Positions 23,917-33,981 are shown, counted from the first letter of the stretch. The stretch: DNA of 53,003 nucleotides from Propionibacteriaceae bacterium (GCA_031272505.1 JAISTQ010000038.1:1-53003); one strand, 5' to 3'. Notes: generated from the letters alone by a model not told the origin. Translations and numbers: made by a program.

Positions 23917-26822
23917 TGAGCCAACCATTCTCGTTACCGAAACTGCCGAAGATCAACTTCAAGCATCCGGCGGTCCTCACCATCCTGGGGGTGCTGGTGC
24001 TGCTGGCGCTCTTCTATCTGTTCACCGAGATCTGGACGACCAAGCTCTGGTTCGACTCCGTGGGCTACACCCAGGTGTTCGGCACCCTGCTGGGCACCCA
24101 GGTGCTGCTTTTCGCCATCTTCTTCGTGGTGATGGCGGCAGGCGTGGCCTTGAACATCTGGGTCGCCACCCGGGCCGAGCCGGTCATCGCCCGCACCCCG
24201 GCCGCCGCCTCCCTCTCCGAGGGGTTGCAGCGGCGGAAGGGTCTGACGATCATCCTGCCCGCGCTGCTGCTCGGCCTGCTGTCCGGCGCGGCCGCCCCTT
24301 CGTCAGCTTTGACGTACGTGTCCTGGGCGAACCGGCAGCCGTTCGGGGACGCCGATCCGTACTTCGGGCTGGATTCGTCCTTCTACGTTTTCGAGTACCC
24401 GGTGTGGCGCGAGCTGGTCTCTTTCGGCCAAGGCGTGGTCTTCTTCGGCGCGCTGGTGGCGCTGCTGTTCTACGCCATGTCCGGCAACCTGATGCAGCCC
24501 TCCAAGGGCCGCTGGCCTTCCCTGGCGAGCGCCCCGCGCACCCACCTGTCGGTGCTGGCCGGCCTGTGGCTGGTCGGTTTTGGCGTCCAATGCCTGCTGG
24601 ACCGCTTCGGCTACCTGGTCTCCGAGGGCACGCTGTTCACCGGCGTCCATTTCACCGACGCGAACGCCCGGATGGGCTCGAAGCTGATCCTGGCGGTGAT
24701 CGCCTTCATCTGCGCGGCGCTGTTCTTCGCGAACCTGTTCATCAAACGCTGGATACTGCCCTTGACGGCGGTGGTGCTGATGGTGATCGCCGGCCTGATC
24801 CTGCAGTTGGCCTACCCGATGATCATCCAGACTTTCGAGGTGAAGCCGAACGAGCCCGACAAAGAGAGCACCTTCATCGCCAAACACATTGACGCCACCC
24901 GAAAGGCGTTCGGCATCGACGAGGTGGAGGTGACGGAATACACCGCCGTCTCCACCGTGGAGCCCGGCCAGCTCAAGAATGACGCCGAGGCGCTGCCCGG
25001 CATTCGGCTGGTCGACCCGGCGGTGGTCGGCCCCACCTTCGAGCAGCAGCAGCAGGTGCGCGGCTACTACGCCTTCCCGTCCACCTTGGACGTCGACCGT
25101 TACATAATCGACGGCAAAGAGACCGACGCGGTGGTCGCCGCCCGCGAGCTGAACCAGGCGGGCATCCCGGAGCAGAACTGGAACAACATCCACACCGTCT
25201 ACACCCACGGCTACGGGCTGGCGGCAGCCTACGGCAACCGGCGGCAGGCCGGCGGGCTGGATTGGATCGAGAAGGATCTGCCCAGCGTCGGCGAGCTGGG
25301 GGAGTACGAAGGCCGGATCTACTTCGGCGAGAAATCCACCGACTTCGCCATCGTGGGCCGCGAGGAAGGCCAGGCGGCCATCGAGCTGGACACCCCCGGC
25401 GGCGGCGAGGGTGGCGGCGAGGTCACCAATATCTATGCGGGCTCCGGCGGCGTGCCGATGGGGAATTTCTTCACCCGGCTGCTCTACGCCGTCCACTTCG
25501 GCGACATCAACATCATGCTCTCCGACCGGGTGAACTCGAACTCCAAGCTGCTCTACGACCGCACCCCGAAGCAGCGGGTGCAGCAGGTGGCCCCGTGGCT
25601 CACCCTGGACCAGAACATCTACCCGGCGGTGGTCGACGGGCGGCTGGTGTGGATCGTGGACTGCTACACGTCCACGAATTACTACCCGAACAGCCAGTCG
25701 GTCTCGCTGGGCAACGCCGCCTCCGATTCGGAGCGCTCCGCCGATACTTTCGGCGACACCTCGGTGAATTACCTGCGCAACTCGGTGAAGGCGGTGGTGG
25801 ACGCCACTGACGGCACCGTCACCCTCTATGCCTGGGAGCCCGACGATCCGATCCTGGGCGCCTACATGAAGGCCTTCCCCGGCATCTTCACCGCCAAGGA
25901 CCAAATCTCCGATTCGCTGCTCGCGCACCTGCGCTACCCGGAGGATCTCTTCAAGGTGCAGCGGCAGATCCTCTCCCGCTACCACATGACCACCCCGTCG
26001 CTGTGGTATCAGCAATCCGACCTGTGGGAGATTCCCGACGATCCGGTGGCTGAGGCGGGCGGCAAGGAACCGCCGTACTACCTGTCCATCAAGTGGCCCA
26101 CGGACACCACCGCGGTCTTCTCGCTGACGGCCGTGTACGTGCCGAAGAACCGTTCGAACCTGGCCTCGTATTTCGCGGTGGTCGCCGAGGCGGCCAGCCC
26201 CGATTACGGCAAGCTGCGGGTGCTGCGGATGAGCGACACCCAGCAGATTGACGGCCCCGGCCAGACGTTCAACGCCATCAACACCGACACCAGGGTGGCC
26301 GAGGAGCTGCGCCCCTTCCTGAACCAGGGCTCGGCGGCGGCCTCGTATGGGAACCTGCTCACCTTGCCGATGGGCTCCGGGCTGCTCTATGTGCTGCCCG
26401 TCTACACCCAGCGGCAGGGGACCACCGGCTCGTATCCGGCGTTGACGTCGGTGGTGGTGCGCTTCGGCGAGCATGTCGGCATCGGCGAGACGCTGCAGGC
26501 CGCCTTGGACGAGGTGTTCGCCGGTGACGCCGGCGCGGACACCGGTGAAGGCGACAGCGGCAACGGCGGGGAGACTCCCACGCCCACACCCACCCCGGTG
26601 CCGACGCCCACCCCGACCGTCGCGCCCACACCCAGCGCGTCCCCGCTGCCCACTCCGACAGGCACCGACACGGAGCAGGCGACGCAATACCTGGAGCAGG
26701 CGGAGGCGGCCTTCACCGCCGCCGACACCGCGCTGCGCAACGGCGATCTGGCCACTTACCAGCAGCAGGTGGAGGTGGCCCGCGCCGCCTTGGGCGCGGC
26801 GCTGGAGAAGATGGGTCGTTAA
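23916..26822 (+). CDS. UPF0182 family large membrane protein
   Basis: A 968-residue protein of the actinobacterial/cyanobacterial UPF0182 (COG1615) family; function unknown. The N-terminal third has about seven membrane helices (for example VLTILGVLVLLALFYLF and the SALTYVSWANRQPFGDADPYF loop region). The middle is a large extracytoplasmic domain with WLTLDQNIYPAVVDGRLVWIVD, the conserved block seen in the family. Near the end a Thr-Pro repeat linker (TPTPTPVPTPTP) leads to a short helical tail. Coupled by a one-base overlap to the YlbL-like protease gene; this pair is common in actinobacteria. Confidence 0.93.
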   Translation: MSQPFSLPKLPKINFKHPAVLTILGVLVLLALFYLFTEIWTTKLWFDSVGYTQVFGTLLGTQVLLFAIFFVVMAAGVALNIWVATRAEPVIARTPAAASLSEGLQRRKGLTIILPALLLGLLSGAAAPSSALTYVSWANRQPFGDADPYFGLDSSFYVFEYPVWRELVSFGQGVVFFGALVALLFYAMSGNLMQPSKGRWPSLASAPRTHLSVLAGLWLVGFGVQCLLDRFGYLVSEGTLFTGVHFTDANARMGSKLILAVIAFICAALFFANLFIKRWILPLTAVVLMVIAGLILQLAYPMIIQTFEVKPNEPDKESTFIAKHIDATRKAFGIDEVEVTEYTAVSTVEPGQLKNDAEALPGIRLVDPAVVGPTFEQQQQVRGYYAFPSTLDVDRYIIDGKETDAVVAARELNQAGIPEQNWNNIHTVYTHGYGLAAAYGNRRQAGGLDWIEKDLPSVGELGEYEGRIYFGEKSTDFAIVGREEGQAAIELDTPGGGEGGGEVTNIYAGSGGVPMGNFFTRLLYAVHFGDINIMLSDRVNSNSKLLYDRTPKQRVQQVAPWLTLDQNIYPAVVDGRLVWIVDCYTSTNYYPNSQSVSLGNAASDSERSADTFGDTSVNYLRNSVKAVVDATDGTVTLYAWEPDDPILGAYMKAFPGIFTAKDQISDSLLAHLRYPEDLFKVQRQILSRYHMTTPSLWYQQSDLWEIPDDPVAEAGGKEPPYYLSIKWPTDTTAVFSLTAVYVPKNRSNLASYFAVVAEAASPDYGKLRVLRMSDTQQIDGPGQTFNAINTDTRVAEELRPFLNQGSAAASYGNLLTLPMGSGLLYVLPVYTQRQGTTGSYPALTSVVVRFGEHVGIGETLQAALDEVFAGDAGADTGEGDSGNGGETPTPTPTPVPTPTPTVAPTPSASPLPTPTGTDTEQATQYLEQAEAAFTAADTALRNGDLATYQQQVEVARAALGAALEKMGR

Positions 26823-26900
26823 GCTCCCGGTTCGTGTAGGGTTTCCTTAATGTAGCTGGGGGGCGCATTTCCGCTTCCCCCATGACGTTTGGGAGGAACC

Positions 26901-27335
26901 ATGGGCAACATTGAGGCAGTCAAGGCCAAGGTACAGCAGTATCTGTTCGCGGTCGCGGACACCGTCGGCATCGACAAAGACGGCGATTTCACCATCCGGA
27001 ACGGCTCTTCGCGGGCGTTCATCTGGGTGAACTCGAAGGGCGAGGATGACCCGACGCACGTTTTCATCCAGGTGCCGCTGCTCTACGGGGTGAACGAGAG
27101 CCCGGCCTTGCACGAGTACATCGCCTACCACGCCGACGACTACATCTTCGGGCACCTGTCGCTGCGCAAGCGCGATGACGGCATCGTTTGCGTCGACCTG
27201 ACGCACCGGCTGCTCGGCGACTATCTGGACGAGGCGGAGCTGGCCTGGGCGGTCGGCGGGATGCTCTCCAGCGCCGACGAGCTGGATGACGAGATGCAGT
27301 CGCGGTTCGGCGGGCAGCGCTTCCACGAGGAGTAA
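26901..27335 (+). CDS. YbjN/CesT-fold putative peptide-binding chaperone
   Basis: A 144-residue single-domain protein with the alternating helix and sheet pattern of the YbjN/type-III-chaperone-like fold: an initial helix (EAVKAKVQQYLFAVADTVG), strands DFTIRNGSSRAFIWVN and THVFIQVPLLYGV, and GHLSLRKRDDGIVCVDLTHRL. ATG 26901 follows GGGAGG; an earlier ATG at 26889 lacks a site. It is two bases from the double-AAA+ gene and probably co-translated. Family members are thought to bind peptides or client proteins; the link to an unfoldase-like ATPase fits that (inference). Confidence 0.75.
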   Translation: MGNIEAVKAKVQQYLFAVADTVGIDKDGDFTIRNGSSRAFIWVNSKGEDDPTHVFIQVPLLYGVNESPALHEYIAYHADDYIFGHLSLRKRDDGIVCVDLTHRLLGDYLDEAELAWAVGGMLSSADELDDEMQSRFGGQRFHEE

Positions 27336-27337
27336 TC

Positions 27338-29401
27338 ATGCAGGCGCCTTCGTGGGCGGAAGCCCTACTTGACCGTGCCCGCTCGGAGACGAAACTCTGG
27401 GGCGGTGACGAGCCGACGCTCACCCATGCCGCCTGGGTGCTGGCCGAACACTGGGAGGACGAGTTCAACCAGGTTTTCGGCGAGCAGGCCAAGCCGGTGA
27501 TCAAGCAGTTGCTCACCCAGCAGCGGTTCATCGGCACCGCGGCCGAGCTGCGCGAGCTGCTGGAGCGAAGCGACGACGTCGTCGCGGCGGCCAAAGCCCT
27601 GCGCGAGAAGCTGCAACCGGCGTTGCAGGCGGTCGAAAGCGGCGAAGATTTGCCCGCTCCCGAAGCCCAGTCGGCGGATCCCGATGCGGAGGCCCCCGCG
27701 GCGGCTCCGGCGGAAGGCGCTGCCGAGGCGGCCCCGGCCGAGGCTGAGGAGACCGGCGGGCTGCCCAAGGAGATCGCGGACATCGTCGAGCTGGTCACCC
27801 CCGCCGAAGGCGAATTGCTGCGCCCTGCCGAGGCGGCCGAGATCGCCGCCCAGGCGCTGCGTTCCATCCCCACCATCCCGGCGCTGATCGGCAAGACCGG
27901 CGTGGGCAAGACCTCGCTGCTGCACGAAGTGGCCGCCAAGCTGGCGGCGCTGCCCGAACCCGTCCCGATGTGGCGGATCGGCACCGACACCATCATCGCG
28001 AATCCGTATGCGTCCCTGCGTCGGGTGCTGGAGCAGGTGAAGCAGCCCACTGTCGTCGTCGTCGACGATCTGGACGGCTTGGCCAACATCGCCACCCACC
28101 ATCCGGATGTGGATTTCCTCTCCCAGATCATCACCACCAAGGCGCACGAGTTCGCCCGCGTGGTGGTGGTGCTGAACGCCCAGTACGCCCCCAAGGTGGA
28201 CATCATCTCCCAGGCTTTCGGGGACGCGCTCACCCGCATCGCGGTGCCGCAGCTCCCGCCCGCGCAGGTGGATCGGATCGTCCGCGAGGCCGCCGCGAAG
28301 CTGGCCGCCCAGCACGATCTGGAGTTGGCCGAGGAGACGATCACCGCCGCCTTGGCCCCGCCGCTGCAGACCGAGCACGCCGCCCATCCGGGGCTGGCCA
28401 TCGCCCGGCTGGATGTCGCCTGCGCCCGCGCCTACGTCTCCCGCGTCCCGTCCGTCGGGGTGGAGCAATTGGCTTCCGCCGACGAGCAGGACACCATCGA
28501 GTTGGCCGCCGAGAACCTGGTGGCGGTGCTCAAGGATCGGGTGAAGGGCCAGGACGAGGCCATCGAGAAGGTGGCGAAGCGGCTCACCTTGACGCGCGCC
28601 CACCTGGATCTGCGCCCGGACCGCCCGAACGGCGTGTTCCTGTTCATCGGCCCCACCGGCGTCGGCAAGACGCAGTTGGCCCGCGAGATCGCGGCCGCGG
28701 AATTCGGCGGCGAGGACCGGCTGATCCGGCTGGACATGAGCGAGTTCGCCCAGGAATGGTCGCTGTCGCGCATCGCCGGCCCGATGCCCGGCTTCGTCGG
28801 CTCGGATGAGCCCGAACAGTGGCTGACGACGAAGGTGGCCGCCATGCCCCGCTCGGTGGTGCTGCTGGACGAGATCGAAAAGGCCCACCCACGGGTGTGG
28901 AACCTCTTCCTGCAGGTCTTCGACTCCGGCCGGCTCACCGATTCGCGCGGCTCCACGGCCGACTTCTCGGAGACGGTGATCGTGATGACGTCCAACATGG
29001 GCGTGCGCGACGCGCTGCAGTCCAACGTCGGCTTCGGGCACACCGACAAGAAGGTGGACGCGGCCAAGCTGGTCAGCGCGGTGAAGGAGCAGATGGCGCC
29101 CGAGTTGCTGAACCGGATGGACGACATCATCGTCTTCAACTCACTCGGCCTGGATGCCATCGAGGAGATCGCCAACTATGAGTTGAACACCCAGCGCTCG
29201 CGGCTTTCGGCCGCCGGCTGGACGATTGCCTGGACGGGCGAGGTTCCCAAGTGGCTCGCCAACAACGGCTACGATCCGGCTTTTGGCGCCCGGCACCTGC
29301 AGCGCAACATCGAGAAGGAGTTCCTGATGCTGCTCACCACCGCGGAGAGCCGCCGGGTGACCTTCGACGTCGCCGACAACTCGCTGGTGTTGGATCAGTG
29401 A
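27338..29401 (+). CDS. Double AAA+ ClpB/ClpA-like ATPase
   Basis: A 687-residue Hsp100-related ATPase. The N-terminal 130 residues are helical and lack a recognisable Clp N-domain, followed by an Ala/Glu/Pro linker. AAA1: Walker A GKTGVGKT (185-192) and Walker B VVVVDDLD (239-246). AAA2: Walker A GPTGVGKT (438-445), Walker B VVLLDEIEKAH (507-517), sensor IVMTSNMG, and the C-terminal GYDPAFGARHLQRNIEKE of the Clp D2-small domain. There is no ClpB middle coiled coil, and it is shorter than ClpB (about 860). The adjacent YbjN-like protein may be its adaptor. Two convergent M16 genes follow on the other strand; it ends at 29401, next to their last stop. Confidence 0.85.
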   Translation: MQAPSWAEALLDRARSETKLWGGDEPTLTHAAWVLAEHWEDEFNQVFGEQAKPVIKQLLTQQRFIGTAAELRELLERSDDVVAAAKALREKLQPALQAVESGEDLPAPEAQSADPDAEAPAAAPAEGAAEAAPAEAEETGGLPKEIADIVELVTPAEGELLRPAEAAEIAAQALRSIPTIPALIGKTGVGKTSLLHEVAAKLAALPEPVPMWRIGTDTIIANPYASLRRVLEQVKQPTVVVVDDLDGLANIATHHPDVDFLSQIITTKAHEFARVVVVLNAQYAPKVDIISQAFGDALTRIAVPQLPPAQVDRIVREAAAKLAAQHDLELAEETITAALAPPLQTEHAAHPGLAIARLDVACARAYVSRVPSVGVEQLASADEQDTIELAAENLVAVLKDRVKGQDEAIEKVAKRLTLTRAHLDLRPDRPNGVFLFIGPTGVGKTQLAREIAAAEFGGEDRLIRLDMSEFAQEWSLSRIAGPMPGFVGSDEPEQWLTTKVAAMPRSVVLLDEIEKAHPRVWNLFLQVFDSGRLTDSRGSTADFSETVIVMTSNMGVRDALQSNVGFGHTDKKVDAAKLVSAVKEQMAPELLNRMDDIIVFNSLGLDAIEEIANYELNTQRSRLSAAGWTIAWTGEVPKWLANNGYDPAFGARHLQRNIEKEFLMLLTTAESRRVTFDVADNSLVLDQ

Positions 29402-30730
29402 TCAATCGATGACTTCGACGGGCCAACCGTCGTCGGCCAAAGGGCGGGCCAGCGCGGAAGCGTCGCCGACCACCACCAGCGTCGGTTCCTTCCAGAGCCG
29501 CAGGTAGGCGGCGGTGGCGCTGTCGGCCGTCACTTGCGTCAAAGCCTCGTTGAAGAGGTTCACATACTCGTAGCCGAGCCCGACGCCCACCAGGTTGGCC
29601 ACCGAGTCGACCAGTTGGGAGGCGGTCTGGTAGTTGGCCGGGTTGGAGCCGGCCGCGTAGTTCTTCGCGTCGGTGATCTCGGCGGTGGTGAACGGGCGCT
29701 CCCGGATGTCGCAGATGCGCCGCATGTCGGCAATCGCCTCCACCGCGACCTCGGTGCGGAAGGAGCCCGCCGCCTGCAGCAGCCCGCCGGAACGGCCCGG
29801 GCTGTTCTGCATCCGCACGCCGTAGCTGTAGCCCTTCTCCTCGCGCAGCACCGAGTTCAGGCGGCTCAGGAAGGCCCCGCCGAGCGCGTAGGTGGCGGTC
29901 CACAGATTCGCCGAATCCGGATCGGCGTAGTCGAGGCCGAAGACGCCGTAGCGGACGTCCGCCTGCACCGAACCGGGCCGGTCCACCACCACGCAGCGCG
30001 GCGGCAAAGGCTCGGGTTTCTCGAAGGGCGGATGCTCATAGGGATGCTGCAAGCCCGACTCGGTGAGCTTGGCCGCCAGCGGCAGCGGATCTTCGGCGAA
30101 ATCCCCTCCGAAAACCACGGTGGCCGCCTGCGCGTGGGTGTAGCGGGAGCTGAAGTCGCGCACTTCGTCCCCGGTGACCGTGGCGATCTTGTCCGGATCG
30201 CCCCAGCGCGGCCGCGAGGCCCGGTATTTCGGATTGATCAGCGCCGCCCGGAACGCGGTGTCCGCCCGATATGACGAGCGGGCGTTCGCCTGCTCCAAAG
30301 ACTGGATGCGCAGTTGCTTGTGCCGGTTGATGTCCTCGTCAAGCTGCAACGGCTCCAGGAAGGCCCCGGAGACCACCTTCAACGCCTCGATCAGGTTCTG
30401 CGCGGGGACGTCCATCACGAAAATCTCGGACCAGTAGCCGATGTGCCCGCCAGCGGTGGCCCCGAGTTCTTCGAGCCGGGTGGCGTATTCGGTGCCCGGA
30501 TAGGTTTTCGTGCCCTCGTCCACGATTGAATAGACGATCCCGGCGATGCCCTCCTTGTCGACCGGTTCCACCGAGAGCGGCAGGTCGAAGATGATCGCGG
30601 CGGCGGCCATGTGCTGGCCGGGCAGGTTGAACGCCTGCAGCTTCGAGCCGGTGGCCGAGACCATCTCCCGTGGCGGCTTGATCTTCCACGGTTGCGGCGG
30701 TTGGACGCTCGGACGGCGGCGCAGCTTCAT
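29402..30730 (-). CDS. M16 peptidase-family protein lacking the zinc motif
   Basis: A 442-residue M16-like protein. The zinc motif HxxEH is absent: the equivalent N-terminal segment reads VDKEGIAGIVYSIVDEGT. It would therefore be the non-catalytic partner of a heterodimeric M16 protease. The second half keeps the family block (VLREEKGYSYGVRMQNSPGR), which includes the conserved Arg/Tyr element. It overlaps the active subunit by four bases (ATGA), giving equal expression. Confidence 0.87.
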   Translation of the reverse strand: MKLRRRPSVQPPQPWKIKPPREMVSATGSKLQAFNLPGQHMAAAAIIFDLPLSVEPVDKEGIAGIVYSIVDEGTKTYPGTEYATRLEELGATAGGHIGYWSEIFVMDVPAQNLIEALKVVSGAFLEPLQLDEDINRHKQLRIQSLEQANARSSYRADTAFRAALINPKYRASRPRWGDPDKIATVTGDEVRDFSSRYTHAQAATVVFGGDFAEDPLPLAAKLTESGLQHPYEHPPFEKPEPLPPRCVVVDRPGSVQADVRYGVFGLDYADPDSANLWTATYALGGAFLSRLNSVLREEKGYSYGVRMQNSPGRSGGLLQAAGSFRTEVAVEAIADMRRICDIRERPFTTAEITDAKNYAAGSNPANYQTASQLVDSVANLVGVGLGYEYVNLFNEALTQVTADSATAAYLRLWKEPTLVVVGDASALARPLADDGWPVEVID

Positions 30731-32067
30731 TCGGGCACCTCCGCGGCCATCGCCGTCAACGGCACCTCGGTGGCGCCCATCGGGAAGGTGGGCGCGGATT
30801 CGTCCATCAGGTAGCGCAACTGGCCGGAGAACTGCGGCAGCAGATATTTGGCGGTGGCGGCGCGCACCTGCTCGGCGGTCATCGCGATGATTTGGTTGAT
30901 GCGGGTGTTCACCAGATCCGGGTCGTCGAACAGGGTGGCGTACTCGCTGAAATCGTCCGCCCGCGTCTCCAAGGTGGCCAGGGCGGCCAGCCAGTCGGCC
31001 TGCGAGCGCACCTTCGCGCGGCGCAGTTCGTTCTCCGTCGGGCCTTGGTCGGCCAGCCGCTCCAACTGCTCGTTGAGCTGTACCGCCAGCGAATCCAGGC
31101 TCACCTGCGGCATCGCCAACAGGGAGATCAACGCCAGCGAGTTGCCGCCGATCAAATCCATCACCCCGCCGGAAACCCCGGCCGCCTCGATTTTTTCGCG
31201 CACCAGCAAGGTCTCCAGCCGGGAGACCGGCCCGTCGGCGAGCACCGAGATGCCGATGGTGCAGGCGTCGAATTCCACGGTGTCGCGCTTCGGGATCCGG
31301 AAGACGTACTGCAGGCAGTCAGCGGGGACGGAGGCGCGCAGCTCCTTGTAGGGGTGGTCTTGCAGCGGCGGCAGCTTGCGATGGTGCTTCCGTTTGCGGC
31401 GCGGGCCGGATTCGATGCCGCCGAAATAGTATTCGACGCGGGAAAAGGCGTAATCCGGATCGACATCGCCCACCAGCGAGATCACCGCGTTGGCGGGAAT
31501 GTAGTTCTTTTTGAAGAATTTCCCGGCCGCTTTCGGGTTGGCCGCGTCCACGTCCGCCATGGAACCGATAACCGAATGCGAGTATTCATGGCCGGGCGGG
31601 AAAGTCAACTCCAGCAAATGCTCAATCGCGTCGCCGTAAGGGACGTTGTCGTAGCGCTGCCGCCGTTCTTCCTTGACGACCTCCTGCTGGGTGGCCACGC
31701 TCTCGGCGGTCAGGCTGTCGGCCAGGGTGGCCAGCCGATCCGCCTCCAGCCACAGCGCCAGATCCAGCGCGCCGACGGGCACCGTCTCGAAGTAGTTCGT
31801 CCGGTCAAAACTGGTAGTCGCGTTGGCATTGCCGCCCACCGACTGCAGCAAGTTCAGGTGCTCGCCGCTGGCCACCTGCTTCGAGCCTTGGAACATCAGG
31901 TGTTCGAAGAGGTGCGCCCAGCCGGTCTGGCCGGGTTTTTCGTCACGCGATCCGACGTCGTACCAGATGTTGAGCGCGACCATGGGGACGTTGTGATCAG
32001 GATTGACTACGACCCGCATCCCGTTCGACAACGTGTGGGTCTGCAACTCATACCCGAAAGTCAGCAC
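30727..32067 (-). CDS. M16 zinc peptidase, catalytic subunit
   Basis: A 446-residue M16 peptidase. The inverted zinc motif H52-L-F-E-H56 is intact, with the distal ligand near E133 (EVVKEERRQRYDN), the expected spacing. GLSNGMRVVVNPDHN-type beginning (here TLSNGMRVVVNPDHN) is the family norm. It pairs with the motif-less M16 subunit downstream. No signal peptide is visible, so the complex is predicted to be cytoplasmic and to degrade short peptides (inference). Confidence 0.92.
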   Translation of the reverse strand: MLTFGYELQTHTLSNGMRVVVNPDHNVPMVALNIWYDVGSRDEKPGQTGWAHLFEHLMFQGSKQVASGEHLNLLQSVGGNANATTSFDRTNYFETVPVGALDLALWLEADRLATLADSLTAESVATQQEVVKEERRQRYDNVPYGDAIEHLLELTFPPGHEYSHSVIGSMADVDAANPKAAGKFFKKNYIPANAVISLVGDVDPDYAFSRVEYYFGGIESGPRRKRKHHRKLPPLQDHPYKELRASVPADCLQYVFRIPKRDTVEFDACTIGISVLADGPVSRLETLLVREKIEAAGVSGGVMDLIGGNSLALISLLAMPQVSLDSLAVQLNEQLERLADQGPTENELRRAKVRSQADWLAALATLETRADDFSEYATLFDDPDLVNTRINQIIAMTAEQVRAATAKYLLPQFSGQLRYLMDESAPTFPMGATEVPLTAMAAEVPE

Positions 32068-32097
32068 GCCCGCTTCACCGTTCTCGCTAGAAAGCCA

Positions 32098-32232
32098 TCA
32101 ATGATTCTGTGGATAGCCTTCAGGATACACGGTAACTTCCTGGTTCCGAACCAGGAATACCGCTGACGCTGCCAATCCCCCCCAAATGATAAACATTGAA
32201 ATAGCCATCAAAGCTATGGCAATAGGGCTCAT
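32098..32232 (-). CDS. Small subunit of NSS methionine/alanine-type importer
   Basis: A 44-residue single-span membrane protein: SPIAIALMAISMFIIWGGLAASAVFLV forms the helix and a short polar tail follows. This is the pattern of the MetS-type small subunit that accompanies actinobacterial NSS transporters such as MetP. ATG 32232 overlaps the stop of the transporter gene (ATGA), showing coupling. Longer upstream reading is in the transporter frame area and is not used. Confidence 0.85.
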   Translation of the reverse strand: MSPIAIALMAISMFIIWGGLAASAVFLVRNQEVTVYPEGYPQNH

Positions 32233-33863
32233 CTCACCCCTCCCTTCGTCGTCTCGGTGGACACCGGCGGGAAGGCGGGCCACGGGGTGAAACCTTCCGG
32301 GTTGAACTTCCACTTGGTGAGGTAGGTGAGCCCGAGGGCGCCGATCACCATCACGGCTACCGCGCCCCAGCCGAAGGTGGCCACGTAGAACTCGGGGTAG
32401 CCGCCATAGGGCTTTTCAATCAGGTCCTTGACGGTGATCACCAGCATGTAGCCCAGCATCAGCGGCGAGATCACGCCGACCAGCAGCTTCCAGGTGAAGC
32501 CCACCTTGAAGGTGGAGATGGACGAGAGGTGGTAGGCCAGCTCGTTGCCCTTGCGGGCGATCCAGATCACGGTGACGATGGTGAGCACCGCCGAGGTCAC
32601 CACGCCGATGTTGTTGGTGAAGTTGTCCACAATGTCGAGGTTGTAGAGGCCGGAGACCGAGCCGAACAACCCGATGGAGATGGCGGCGGCCGGGATGCCG
32701 ATCGTCAACGCGGCGCGCACCCGGGACCAGCCGAACTTGTCCGTGAAGCCCGCCGAGACCACCTCGAAGATGGACAGCATCGAGGTGAAGCCGGCCAGCA
32801 GCAGCGAGAGGAAGAACATCGCGCCGAAGAACGGGCCGAACGGCATCTGCGAGATCGCGGTCGGGAAGGTGACGAAGGAGAGCATCGGGCCGGTGAGGTT
32901 GTCTAGCTTGTCCACCGTCGTCCCCGCCTGGTTGGCCATGAAGCCGAGCACCGAGAAGACGCCGAGGCCGGCCAGCAGTTCGAACGACGAGTTCGCGAAG
33001 CCGACCACCAGGCCCGGCGAGGTCAGGTTCGCCCGACGCCGCCGGTATGACGAGTAGGTGAGCATGATGCCAAAGGCGATGGAGAGCGAGAAGAAGATCT
33101 GCGAATAGGCGGCGATCCACACGTTCGGCTCCATGATCGCCGAGAAATCCGGAGTGAAGAGGGCGTTCAGGCCGTCCACCGCGCCGGGCAGGAAGAGCGC
33201 GCCGACCACCAAGATCCCGAAGGTGACGCAGAGCATCGGCATGAAGAAGATGTTCGCCTTTTCCAAGCCTTTGGAGAGGTTCAGCGCCATCACCGCGATG
33301 GCGGCGATCCAGATCAGCAGCAGCGGCACGAACACGCCCCAGGCGGGCGCGAAGTTGAACGGCAGCGCGCTTCCGTCGTCGGCGGTGAGCGCGGGGAGTT
33401 GCAGGTAGCTCTGGGTGAGGAAGGCGCCCGCGTCGTCACCCCAAGCGAGGGTGAACGAGAAGACGAAATACGAGGCCGCCCAAGCCAGGATGGCGGCGTA
33501 ATACAGGAAGATGAAGCAGCAGATGATCACTTGGAACCAGCCCAGGGATTCCAGCCAGCGTTTGATCCGGCGGAAGGCCAGCGGGGCCGAGCCGCGCCAG
33601 CGGTGGCCGATGGAATAGTCCAGGAAGAGGATCGGGATGCCGGCGGTCAACAGCGCCACCAGATAGGGGATCATGAAGGCGCCGCCGCCGTTCTCGTACG
33701 CGACGCCGGGGAAGCGCCAGATGTTGCCCAGGCCGACCGCCGAACCAATCGCGGAGATGATGAATCCCCACTGCCCGCTCCATTGCTGGCGTTTCGGTCG
33801 CTTGTGCGCCGACTCAGCGCTTTGTGTTTCAATAGTGCTCATTCGCTGAAGATTAGCACTCAT
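32229..33863 (-). CDS. Neurotransmitter:sodium symporter family amino-acid transporter
   Basis: Sodium-coupled importer with the NSS signature GSAVGLGNIWRFP near residue 40, and about 12 hydrophobic segments over 544 residues. The small subunit encoded next to it suggests methionine/alanine uptake of the MetPS kind, though the substrate cannot be read from sequence. Two ATGs (33863 and 33842) are possible and neither has a well-spaced Shine-Dalgarno site (AAGGAG lies about 21 bases before 33863), so the start is uncertain. It is divergent from rpsB. Confidence 0.88.
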   Translation of the reverse strand: MSANLQRMSTIETQSAESAHKRPKRQQWSGQWGFIISAIGSAVGLGNIWRFPGVAYENGGGAFMIPYLVALLTAGIPILFLDYSIGHRWRGSAPLAFRRIKRWLESLGWFQVIICCFIFLYYAAILAWAASYFVFSFTLAWGDDAGAFLTQSYLQLPALTADDGSALPFNFAPAWGVFVPLLLIWIAAIAVMALNLSKGLEKANIFFMPMLCVTFGILVVGALFLPGAVDGLNALFTPDFSAIMEPNVWIAAYSQIFFSLSIAFGIMLTYSSYRRRRANLTSPGLVVGFANSSFELLAGLGVFSVLGFMANQAGTTVDKLDNLTGPMLSFVTFPTAISQMPFGPFFGAMFFLSLLLAGFTSMLSIFEVVSAGFTDKFGWSRVRAALTIGIPAAAISIGLFGSVSGLYNLDIVDNFTNNIGVVTSAVLTIVTVIWIARKGNELAYHLSSISTFKVGFTWKLLVGVISPLMLGYMLVITVKDLIEKPYGGYPEFYVATFGWGAVAVMVIGALGLTYLTKWKFNPEGFTPWPAFPPVSTETTKGGVR

Positions 33864-33981
33864 ATCCACAAAGTGGTAGACTCTCTCCTTGCGTCTGCGC
33901 TCCCGCGCGGGCGACTTCGCACACGGCAATCACACGCTGGGGCCCTCGGTCCGAAAGGTGGCTGCCAGCAGCCGTGTCAGG

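Noticed and set aside
24303-26687. 794-codon reading frame antisense to the UPF0182 gene
   Set aside because: Arg/His/Gly-rich composition typical of shadow frames; UPF0182 motifs lie on the plus strand.
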